Part shown: piece after piece, positions 1 through 4,982 of the stretch
Numbering within the stretch: the stretch's first letter is position 1
Layout: every line of letters starts with the position of its first letter
Assembly: GCA_959606905.1 (NCBI GenBank)
Contig: CAUHML010000197.1
Span: forward strand, 1-5,568
DNA: 5,568 bases
Source of the DNA: an uncultured Bacteroides sp.
GTDB lineage: Bacteria > Bacteroidota > Bacteroidia > Bacteroidales > Bacteroidaceae
Direction of reading: 5' to 3'
Notes under the pieces: generated by a model
Told to the model about the DNA's origin: nothing
Seen by the model: only the letters and a program-made list of their open reading frames with translations
Databases searched by the model: none
Translations under genes and position numbers: made by a program

Positions 1-27
1 CCGGTTCTATTGTTTAACTTTTAATTT

Positions 28-47
28 TTCGGTAAAAATTTACCGAA
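28..47. promoter_or_regulatory. 20-bp perfect palindrome upstream of spt (possible operator)
   Basis: Two 9-bp arms, TTCGGTAAA and TTTACCGAA, are exact inverted copies separated by AA. The palindrome ends 28 bp before the spt start codon. It is not followed by a T-run on the plus strand and the minus strand reads into A-rich sequence, so it does not look like a factor-independent terminator. Its position suits a protein-binding site or a hairpin in the 5' leader of spt. No clear TAnnTTTG promoter element is visible in the 75 bases before the gene, so the promoter may lie left of the window. The regulatory role is inference. Confidence 0.45.
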
Positions 48-75
48 GTATTATTCATTATATAAAAGACATTTC

Positions 76-1263
76 ATGGGTTTACTGCAAGACAAATTCG
101 CGAAATATGATTTGCCGCAACAATTTATGGCAAAAGGGGTATACCCGTATTTCCGCACGATTAACAGCCATCAGGATACAGAGGTAATGATGGATGGCAA
201 AAAAGTTCTGATGTTCGGTTCAAATGCATATATGGGACTGACATATGACAAGCGAATCATTGACGCTTCGATAGCTGCCACTGAAAAATATGGTACAGGG
301 TGTGCCGGTTCCCGCTTTTTGAATGGTACTCTTGATATACATGTTGAACTGGAAAAAGAATTGGCCGAGTTCGTAGGAAAAGACGAAGCGCTCTGTTTTT
401 CTACCGGTTTTACTGTGAACGAGGGCATTATTCCCGCAGTGGTAGGACGTGGTGACTATATCATCTGCGATGACCGCGACCACGCTTCTATTGTAGACGG
501 ACGCCGCCTTTCGTTCGCCACACAGTTAAAGTATAAGCACAATGACATGGAAGACCTTGAAAAAGAGCTTCAGAAGTGCGAACCGGATGCGGTGAAACTG
601 ATTATTGTAGATGGTGTATTCTCAATGGAAGGCGATTTGGCCAACCTGCCGGAAATCGTTCGTCTGAAAAAGAAATATAATGCCAGCATTTATGTGGATG
701 AAGCTCACGGATTAGGTGTATTCGGTAAGCAGGGCCGCGGTGTATGCGATCATTTCGGAGTGACCGAAGATATTGACTTGATAATGGGAACATTCAGCAA
801 GTCATTGGCTTCTATCGGTGGTTTTATTGCTGGCGACAAGGAGGTTATCAACTGGTTGCGCCACAATGCCCGCTCTTATATATTCCAGGCAAGTAGTACG
901 CCGGCGGCAACGGCAGCGGCTCGTGAAGCACTGCACATTATTAAATCCGAACCGGAACGTATCCAACGTCTGTGGGATATCACTAACTATGCATTGAAGA
1001 GTTTCCGTGATGCAGGTTTTGAGATTGGTGAAACAGAGTCGCCCATTATACCTTTGTATGTGCGTGATACGGAAAAGACCTTTGTCGTAACGAAGATGGC
1101 TTTTGATGAAGGCATCTTTATCAATCCGGTTATACCGCCTGCATGTGCTCCTCAGGATACATTGGTACGTGTGGCATTAATGGCTACCCATACTAAAGAA
1201 CAAGTGGATTATGCAGTTGAGAAGTTGACAAAATGCTTTAGGGAATTGGGGATAATCAAGTAA
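76..1263 (+). CDS. spt: Serine palmitoyltransferase (PLP-dependent alpha-oxoamine synthase)
   Basis: This 395-residue protein is a member of the alpha-oxoamine synthase branch of fold-type I PLP enzymes. It condenses L-serine with a long-chain acyl-CoA, releasing CO2 and CoA, to give 3-ketosphinganine, the first committed step of sphingolipid synthesis. Visible family marks are the glycine-rich GTGCAGSRFLNGT (73-85), the PLP-ring stacking His136 in DRDHAS, the phosphate/serine region DGVFSMEGD (179-187), DEAHGLG with Asp208 and His211, and the Schiff-base lysine Lys242 in GTFSKSLAS. There is no signal peptide, so it is cytosolic, and the length matches soluble bacterial homodimeric enzymes. 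KBL and BioF share the same motifs; the overall sequence matches what I recall of the Bacteroides enzyme (BT_0870 in B. thetaiotaomicron), and no biotin or threonine-degradation genes are adjacent. The ATG at 76 is the natural start; a terminator follows 24 bp after the stop, so it is probably monocistronic. Confidence 0.93.
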   Translation: MGLLQDKFAKYDLPQQFMAKGVYPYFRTINSHQDTEVMMDGKKVLMFGSNAYMGLTYDKRIIDASIAATEKYGTGCAGSRFLNGTLDIHVELEKELAEFVGKDEALCFSTGFTVNEGIIPAVVGRGDYIICDDRDHASIVDGRRLSFATQLKYKHNDMEDLEKELQKCEPDAVKLIIVDGVFSMEGDLANLPEIVRLKKKYNASIYVDEAHGLGVFGKQGRGVCDHFGVTEDIDLIMGTFSKSLASIGGFIAGDKEVINWLRHNARSYIFQASSTPAATAAAREALHIIKSEPERIQRLWDITNYALKSFRDAGFEIGETESPIIPLYVRDTEKTFVVTKMAFDEGIFINPVIPPACAPQDTLVRVALMATHTKEQVDYAVEKLTKCFRELGIIK

Positions 1264-1286
1264 AGGAACAATTTGAAGCAAAGATA

Positions 1287-1327
1287 AAAGCCGTTTAATC
1301 GTGAATCGGTTAAACGGCTTTCTTTTT
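1287..1327 (+). terminator. Factor-independent terminator after spt
   Basis: A perfect 12-bp stem (AAAGCCGTTTAA at 1287-1298 pairing with TTAAACGGCTTT at 1310-1321) encloses an 11-base loop and is followed by C and five T residues. It separates spt from the metalloprotease gene that starts 28 bp further on. Confidence 0.9.
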
Positions 1328-1355
1328 ATAAACCCATTTAAACTAACCAAACAAC

Positions 1356-2162
1356 ATGAAAAAACAAATTCTGATTTTTACTGCTGTTGTATGTGGAATG
1401 ACTTGTACTACAACTGCTTATGCGCAATTTAAAATTGGTGGTAAGAAAATAAATGTAGGTAAGGTTGTTCAAGCCGGTACGGATGCTGCTAAAGCTATAA
1501 CTCTTTCGGATGCTGATATTGCAGCTATGAGCAGGGAGTATATGCAATGGATGGATACTCACAATCCTTTGACGAAGCCTGATACGGAATATGGCAAGCG
1601 TCTGGAGAAACTGACCGGACATATCAAAGAAGTGGATGGTTTGAAAGTGAATTTTGGGGTTTATGAAGTGGTTGACGTAAACGCTTTTGCCTGCGGTGAC
1701 GGCAGCGTACGTATTTGCGCCGGATTAATGGATATTATGACGGATGATGAAGTAATGGCTGTAGTAGGCCATGAGATAGGTCACGTAATTCATACGGACT
1801 CCAAAGATGCAATGAAGAGCGCATATCTTCGTTCTGCCGTGAAGAATGCTGCGGGTGCTGCGAGTTCTACCGTGTCAAAGCTGACCGACTCCGAGTTGGG
1901 AGCTATGGCGGAAGCCTTGGCTGGTGCGCAATATTCGCAGAAGCAGGAAACGGAAGCGGACGATTACGGTTTTGAATTTTCTATAAAGCATAATTTGGAT
2001 CCTTATGCCATGTATAATGCATTGAATAAACTGCTGGAACTTTCAGCGGACGCTCCCAAAGAATCTAAATTCCAAAAGATGTTTTCATCTCATCCGGATA
2101 CGGCAAAACGAGTAGCCCGTGCTAAGGAGAAAGCTGATGAATATATGAAAAACAAGCAATAA
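1356..2162 (+). CDS. Exported M48-family zinc metalloprotease
   Basis: A 268-residue protein with an N-terminal signal peptide (Lys2-Lys3, hydrophobic core about 5-17, probable cleavage after AYA at 23, before Gln24), so the mature enzyme should be in the periplasm. The catalytic core is the zinc-binding HEIGH (His139, Glu140, His143) in VVGHEIGHVIHTD. The EXXXD motif ETEAD at 198-202 supplies the third zinc ligand, Glu198. The conserved SSHPDTAKRVARA (244-256) follows, as in the BepA/LoiP/YcaL-like and Oma1-like M48 peptidases. It has no transmembrane helix and no TPR tail, so it is a minimal single-domain member; it also lacks a lipobox cysteine. Known relatives degrade misfolded envelope or outer-membrane proteins; the substrate here is unknown. 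It sits between two terminators, which points to its own transcript, although no clear Bacteroides -7 element is visible in the 28 bp before the ATG. Confidence 0.9.
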   Translation: MKKQILIFTAVVCGMTCTTTAYAQFKIGGKKINVGKVVQAGTDAAKAITLSDADIAAMSREYMQWMDTHNPLTKPDTEYGKRLEKLTGHIKEVDGLKVNFGVYEVVDVNAFACGDGSVRICAGLMDIMTDDEVMAVVGHEIGHVIHTDSKDAMKSAYLRSAVKNAAGAASSTVSKLTDSELGAMAEALAGAQYSQKQETEADDYGFEFSIKHNLDPYAMYNALNKLLELSADAPKESKFQKMFSSHPDTAKRVARAKEKADEYMKNKQ

Positions 2163-2185
2163 GAGGTTGCATTTCCAAATTACAG

Positions 2186-2225
2186 AAAGAGGCGGGATTC
2201 CATTTGAATTCTGCCTCTTTTCTTT
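2186..2225 (+). terminator. Factor-independent terminator after the M48 protease
   Basis: A 15-bp stem with two G-T wobbles (2186-2200 with 2206-2220, core AAAGAGGC/GCCTCTTT), a 5-base CATTT loop, and the T-rich tract TTTTCTTT at its 3' side. It begins 24 bp after the stop codon. Confidence 0.88.
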
Positions 2226-2284
2226 ATAATAAAAGAATAAAATGTACTTTTGCTTCAAATTATTGACTTTACTTATCCGATTGC

Positions 2285-2314
2285 TTTGATATTGGTTTTA
2301 TTTTAGTATGTTTG
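2285..2314 (+). promoter_or_regulatory. Bacteroides-type promoter for the Mpv17-like gene
   Basis: TTTG at 2285-2288 and TATGTTTG at 2307-2314 match the Bacteroides sigma-70 consensus (TTTG then TAnnTTTG). The 18-bp spacing is slightly short of the usual 19-20. The predicted RNA would start about 25 bp before the ATG at 2347. A second -7-like box, TACTTTTG at 2245-2252, has no good -33 partner. Confidence 0.6.
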
Positions 2315-2346
2315 CTGTTATTATTAATGAAAAGCATAACATTTGA

Positions 2347-3033
2347 ATGAAAAAGCAAGATTTCCTTTTCGTTTTCATCCTAATCGTAATCTTCTTACCT
2401 TTTTTCGTGAGTGATGCAGTTTACGGCTGGTATAAGTCTTTCAATGCCGCACATGGTATGGTAATGAGTTTCTTGAAATTCGGAGTGCTTGCTACTTTAG
2501 GTGAGATGCTGGGGCTTCGCATCAGTGCCGGAGTATATAACAGAAAAGGATTTGGGGTGCTTTCCCGTGCGGTCGTATGGGGCATCTTAGGCATGGGAAT
2601 TAATATGGCGATGATTGTATTTTCTAAAGGTGTGCCGCAGTTCATGGAGTATATGGGGATGGCGGATGCTTCGGCGATAATTAACAGCGATTACTGTTTG
2701 GACAAGTTATGGATTGCTTTGGCTGTATCTGTTGCCATGAACACAATCTTTGCTCCTGTATTTATGACATTTCATAAGATAACGGATACACACATTCTGG
2801 ATTGTGACGGTTCGCTCCGCAGCCTTATTACCCCTATTCCGATGGCGCGTATCATTACGCATCTTAATTGGGATACGCAATGGAATTTTGTTTTTAAGAA
2901 AACGATTCCTTTTTTCTGGTATCCGGCTCATACCATTACTTTCTTGTTGCCGGATGAGGTAAGAGTTTTGTTTGCCGCTATCTTGGGCGTTGCGCTCGGG
3001 GTACTGCTGGCTATTGCTGCAAGGATGAAATAA
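2347..3033 (+). CDS. Mpv17/PMP22-like integral membrane protein
   Basis: A 228-residue hydrophobic protein with about four or five membrane segments: roughly residues 6-22, 38-56, 72-92, 120-142 and 205-226. The C-terminal part, WNFVFKKTIPFFWYPAHT followed by ITFLLPDEVRVLFA (177-210), resembles the W-x(n)-FWP-x(n)-NF-x-VP-x-x-R-V signature of the Mpv17/PMP22 family. That family is best known from eukaryotic mitochondria and peroxisomes, where it is linked to channel activity. I recall close homologues in Bacteroides under this family name; their function is not established. The long middle stretch includes a conserved-looking FAPVFMTFHKITDTH (135-149). ATG at 2347 is chosen because it follows a consensus promoter and starts a MKKQ N-terminus running into the first helix. 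No terminator follows; the stop codon abuts the end of a truncated reverse-strand lipocalin gene. Confidence 0.75.
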   Translation: MKKQDFLFVFILIVIFLPFFVSDAVYGWYKSFNAAHGMVMSFLKFGVLATLGEMLGLRISAGVYNRKGFGVLSRAVVWGILGMGINMAMIVFSKGVPQFMEYMGMADASAIINSDYCLDKLWIALAVSVAMNTIFAPVFMTFHKITDTHILDCDGSLRSLITPIPMARIITHLNWDTQWNFVFKKTIPFFWYPAHTITFLLPDEVRVLFAAILGVALGVLLAIAARMK

Positions 3034-3299
3034 TGGTTCTCTATTTCCATACCGTTGCCAATGCTTTTTACTGTGAGATAAAGTTCATCTCCCTGTTACT
3101 CCCAATATTTGTATGCCAGTGTAGCCATATTAATGGAAGAGACATCTCCACCCTCTTCCAGTTTGATACCCTGCATTTTTCCCGGTTGCCTTTCGATAGG
3201 CATTATCCATGAGCCAATGATAGAGTCCTTGCTTTTCTTTTCATTACAAGCAGACATTGCAATAACCAATACGGCGGTTGCCAATAAAAGTCTTTTTAT
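3034..3299 (-). pseudogene. Lipocalin-like lipoprotein pseudogene (ATA start, internal stop, 3' truncated)
   Basis: Read on the minus strand from 3299, the codons give a textbook lipoprotein signal, KRLLLATAVLVIAMSAC, with the lipidated cysteine at codon 18. This leads into GSWIMPIERQPGKMQGI and SSINMATLAYKYWE, typical of the Bacteroides lipocalin-like family (Lipocalin_3, PF12702, from memory). Three defects are visible. The codon expected to be ATG is ATA. A TAA at 3096-3098 interrupts the domain after YKYWE, and the same frame continues recognisably as QGDELYLTVKSIGNG. The homology then ends at about 3034, just after the stop codon of the facing Mpv17-like gene, so the last strands of the barrel are missing. 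A TTG at 3282-3284 is the only conventional alternative start and would cut the signal peptide. The gene lies 22 bp downstream of another broken lipoprotein gene, probably once in the same operon. Confidence 0.8.
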
Positions 3300-3321
3300 A
3301 CTATATATTTTTAAAAGTGAG

Positions 3322-3661
3322 TCAATGTATTTTCGTTATGGCAGATGCGATATTAATGCCGGGCTCATCTTCGGTGACCGTGTATGAAACCTCTAATGTA
3401 TCTCCTATTAATAGTCCTTTTTCCAAGGCTATATTCCGATCCATTGTACTTATATATAAGGTGTCCTTTTTCGAGGTAACCATTGTAAACCCATTCATGG
3501 TAGCATCCATGACTATGCCTTGTGCTTGATGTACGGAATCGTTAATCTCTTCTGTGCCGAGCTCGGCATTTTCTTGTTCTATAGTTCCGGCTTTATTTTT
3601 GCAGGAAGCACATCCCAACAAGATAATGGAAACAAATAAAAAAAGGTTTAGTCAACTTCAT
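3322..3661 (-). pseudogene. Small lipoprotein gene with a frameshift in the signal peptide
   Basis: An ATG at 3659-3661 (minus strand) begins MKLTKPF, then the frame closes after 22 codons. Removing one T from the 7-T run (plus-strand A-run 3638-3644) joins it to the long downstream frame. This restores a 112-residue protein whose start reads MKLTKPFLFVSIILLGCASC, with the perfect lipobox LLGC and lipidated Cys17. The mature part contains GIVMDATMNGFTMVT, DTLYISTMD and GLLIGDTLEVSYTV, a small beta-rich domain that I recall preceding or neighbouring lipocalin-like domains in Bacteroides. Function unknown; lipobox placement predicts a lipid-anchored envelope protein. A consensus promoter stands 30 bp upstream. 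A TTG at 3619-3621 could start an unbroken frame but would leave no signal peptide, so I read this as a broken or slippage-prone gene rather than a cytosolic protein. A sequencing error in the homopolymer is possible. Confidence 0.75.
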
Positions 3662-3690
3662 ATTCTCTGATTTTATTAAGATTATTTCTA

Positions 3691-3721
3691 CAAAAATAGA
3701 TATAAAAGAGAATGTATCAAA
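3691..3721 (-). promoter_or_regulatory. Bacteroides-type promoter for the lipoprotein/lipocalin pair
   Basis: On the minus strand, TTTG (3718-3721) is followed after 19 bases by TATTTTTG (3691-3698). This is a full match to the Bacteroides consensus at the usual spacing, ending 29 bp before the ATG at 3661. It still looks functional although both genes it serves are damaged. Confidence 0.75.
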
Positions 3722-3801
3722 GAGGCAGAGAATAATTAACCGTTCCTGTATATTGTATTTCAGATATTTATAATTTTATTTCAGATAAAGTTATAAAAAT
3801 A

Positions 3802-3833
3802 TTTGGTCTATATCAAAAAAGATTTTACCTTTG
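3802..3833 (+). promoter_or_regulatory. Bacteroides-type promoter of tRNA-Pro
   Basis: TTTG at 3802-3805 and TACCTTTG at 3826-3833, separated by 20 bases, match the Bacteroides consensus. The -7 box ends 26 bp before the mature 5' end of the tRNA. It is divergent from the lipoprotein promoter, and the roughly 200 bp between 3662 and 3859 hold no gene. Confidence 0.8.
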
Positions 3834-3859
3834 CACTCGCTTTTAAGAAGTAAAGCACT

Positions 3860-3934
3860 CGGGGTGTAGCGCAGTCCGGTTAGCGCACCTGCTTTGGGAG
3901 CAGGGGGTCGTGGGTTCGAATCCCGCTACCCCGA
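3860..3934 (+). tRNA. tRNA-Pro, anticodon TGG
   Basis: A complete cloverleaf of 75 bases. The acceptor stem is CGGGGTG with TACCCCG (one G-T pair), followed by discriminator A. The D stem is GCGC/GCGC, the anticodon stem CCTGC/GCAGG with loop TTTGGGA and anticodon TGG at 3895-3897, and the T arm GTGGG-TTCGAAT-CCCGC. CCA is not encoded (CTG follows), as usual in Bacteroidetes. UGG can read all or most proline codons, so this tRNA is likely important. The gene has its own promoter and terminator and lies 88 bp before the remnant of an integrase gene, consistent with use of its 3' end as an integration target. Confidence 0.97.
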
Positions 3935-3946
3935 CTGATAAGAATC

Positions 3947-3978
3947 AAGGAGTTACAGCAAAATGTAGCTCCTTTTTT
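3947..3978 (+). terminator. Factor-independent terminator after tRNA-Pro
   Basis: An 11-bp stem with one G-T pair (AAGGAGTTACA at 3947-3957, TGTAGCTCCTT at 3964-3974), loop GCAAAA, and a run of six T residues at 3973-3978. It starts 12 bp after the tRNA. Confidence 0.9.
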
Positions 3979-4022
3979 GTTGCTCGATTGGGCGGTTGTA
4001 TTGGGTCAACGTAACAATCTGA

Positions 4023-4481
4023 GGGATAAACTTTACTGATATTGCCAATTTGACACAAAAGAATATCGTCAATGGTAGATTACGCTATATCCGTCAGAAA
4101 ACTGGTAAGCTAATCAAGATTGGAATACCCCAAGAAGCTATACAAATTATTGAAAAATACACTGATGAGAATAATAGTTATCTATTCCCAATATTGAACG
4201 TAAAAGTTCATAAAACAGCTTTGCAGAAGCAGAATAGGATTCATAAAATACGAGGAAAAGTGAATGAGGTTCTAAGAATACTCGGCAAGCGATTGGGAGT
4301 TGAAACTAATATAACGACCTACGTTGCTCGCCATTCATTCGCAAGTGTCCTTAAAAAATCGGGAGTGAACATTGCGTTGATAAGCGAAGCGTTGGGGCAT
4401 TCAGACTTAGCAACCACTCAAATATATTTGGATAGTTTCGACAACGAGCAAGTAGATAAAGCAATGAAAAATTTACTATAA
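4023..4481 (+). pseudogene. Tyrosine recombinase (integrase), C-terminal catalytic fragment
   Basis: The reading frame from GINFTDIANLT to the stop encodes about 152 residues of the catalytic domain of a phage-type integrase of the Bacteroides mobile-element kind. Visible elements are the beta-hairpin RYIRQKTGKLIKI with the catalytic lysine region, box II Arg-His in YVARHSFAS (Arg codon 4329-4331), LGHSDLATT with His at 4398-4400, and the nucleophilic Tyr in QIYLDSF (4425-4427). Missing are the arm- and core-binding N-terminal domains. Intact relatives have an arginine (box I) directly before GINF; here that codon position is TGA at 4020-4022. The sequence before it in the same frame does not resemble an integrase, so the break lies at about 4020. 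A TTG at 4050 could start a 143-residue protein, but it would lack box I and be inactive. The position beside tRNA-Pro suggests the scar of an integrated element. Confidence 0.85.
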
Positions 4482-4487
4482 TGAATA

Positions 4488-4525
4488 AATCTCCATTTGC
4501 AGTAATGCAGGTGGGGATTATTTTT
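4488..4525 (+). terminator. Factor-independent terminator after the integrase fragment
   Basis: A 14-bp stem including G-T pairs (4488-4501 with 4506-4519, outer part AATCTCCA/TGGGGATT) closes a GTAA tetraloop and is followed by A and TTTTT. It begins 7 bp after the integrase stop codon, so it was probably the integrase's own terminator. Confidence 0.8.
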
Positions 4526-4528
4526 GCG

Positions 4529-4536
4529 TAATTTTG
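4529..4536 (+). promoter_or_regulatory. Putative -7 promoter element
   Basis: TAATTTTG is an exact match to the Bacteroides -7 box TAnnTTTG, 16 bp before the ATG at 4553. No good TTTG is found 19-21 bp upstream; the expected position falls inside the terminator hairpin, so the promoter is only half supported. Confidence 0.4.
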
Positions 4537-4552
4537 CCTTAAACTAAAAATT

Positions 4553-4603
4553 ATGGAGAAATTAAAAGAAGATTGTATCCTTGGGTGCAGAATCAAAGAA
4601 TGA
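4553..4603 (+). CDS. Possible 16-codon leader ORF
   Basis: ATG at 4553 opens a 16-residue frame, MEKLKEDCILGCRIKE, closed by TGA at 4601-4603. That stop overlaps the ATG of the next gene (4600-4602) as ATGA, the classic arrangement for translational coupling. It is the first ATG after the -7 box at 4529. It may be a coupled leader, the frameshifted start of the next gene, or chance. No function is recognised. Confidence 0.25.
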   Translation: MEKLKEDCILGCRIKE

Positions 4604-4869
4604 CATTTACCCCTACAGAAGAAAAACAAACCATTCATATATGGATGTTCTATAAGATGTTTCAAGACTTTTTCAATCTGCCACCCTATAAAAAGCAGTT
4701 TAATCGCAAATGTAAGAAAGGAGAACTGGGTTCATCCCTCTGCAAGATATTTCTCGTATCAAAACTGATATATTTTACAAGGCTATCCACGAATACAAAA
4801 TTCGACGAAAGTGATGAAAATTTGAGAGGATACATCAGTCTGCATAAAGGAAGAATAATCAATAAGTAA
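4600..4869 (+). CDS. Hypothetical protein, 89 residues, unrecognised
   Basis: The frame from ATG 4600 encodes 89 residues beginning MTFTPTEEKQTIHIW and ending RGYISLHKGRIINK. I do not recognise a family. It is basic, with aromatic clusters (IWMFYKMFQDFF near the N-terminus), no signal peptide and no clear membrane helix. A lysine- and cysteine-containing stretch lies in the middle (FNRKCKKGEL). The same frame is open further upstream to a TTG at 4573, but the ATG overlapping the small ORF is the better start. Its place between an integrase remnant and a strong terminator, and its A-rich codons, suggest that it belongs to the same mobile-element debris, possibly as a fragment of a longer protein. 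The opposite strand is also open here, so coding is plausible rather than proven. Confidence 0.45.
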   Translation: MTFTPTEEKQTIHIWMFYKMFQDFFNLPPYKKQFNRKCKKGELGSSLCKIFLVSKLIYFTRLSTNTKFDESDENLRGYISLHKGRIINK

Positions 4870-4893
4870 ATAGCATAATTAACGGTAATATAC

Positions 4894-4939
4894 AAAAGCG
4901 CAATTCAGATTGCTAATGAGTTGTGCTTTTATTATTTTT
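4894..4939 (+). terminator. Factor-independent terminator
   Basis: A 13-bp stem with two G-T pairs (AAAAGCGCAATTC at 4894-4906 and GAGTTGTGCTTTT at 4918-4930), an 11-base loop and the T-rich tail ATTATTTTT. It lies 25 bp after the stop of the hypothetical gene, which supports that gene having been transcribed. Confidence 0.82.
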
Positions 4940-4940
4940 G
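4910..4940 (+). promoter_or_regulatory. Possible promoter of the Ig-like lipoprotein gene
   Basis: TTG at 4910-4912 and TATTTTTG at 4933-4940, 20 bases apart, fit the Bacteroides consensus and would give a leader of about 36 bases. The site overlaps the preceding terminator, with the -7 box inside its T-tract. An alternative is TTTG 4943-4946 with TAATTATA 4966-4973, whose -7 match is poor. Confidence 0.45.
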
Positions 4941-4982
4941 TCTTTGGTATCTTAGTGTTGAACGAATAATTATATATGTACT

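Noticed and set aside
171..793. Three reverse-strand open frames (171-428, 220-483, 602-793)
   Set aside because: They lie wholly inside spt, have no recognisable domains or promoters, and are explained as antisense shadows.
1338..1622. Reverse-strand frame of 94 codons
   Set aside because: It overlaps the signal peptide and N-terminus of the M48 protease on the opposite strand, is low in complexity, and shows no family features.
2421..2931. Reverse-strand frames inside the Mpv17-like gene
   Set aside because: They are antisense to a well-supported membrane protein and have no motifs of their own.
3109..3529. Forward frames 3109-3387 and 3278-3529
   Set aside because: They are antisense to the two lipoprotein pseudogenes, whose reverse-strand reading has clear signal peptides and domain homology.
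3322..3621. Intact gene starting at TTG 3621
   Set aside because: It would delete most of an evident lipoprotein signal that is restored by a one-base correction, and the ATG at 3661 is correctly placed behind the promoter.
4050..4481. Intact small recombinase starting at TTG 4050
   Set aside because: Homology extends upstream to 4023 in the same frame, and the protein would lack the box I arginine and both DNA-binding N-terminal regions.
4351..4895. Reverse-strand frames 4351-4665 and 4686-4895
   Set aside because: The first spans the integrase end, a terminator and an intergenic gap; the second is antisense to the hypothetical gene with no promoter or motif. Both look like chance.
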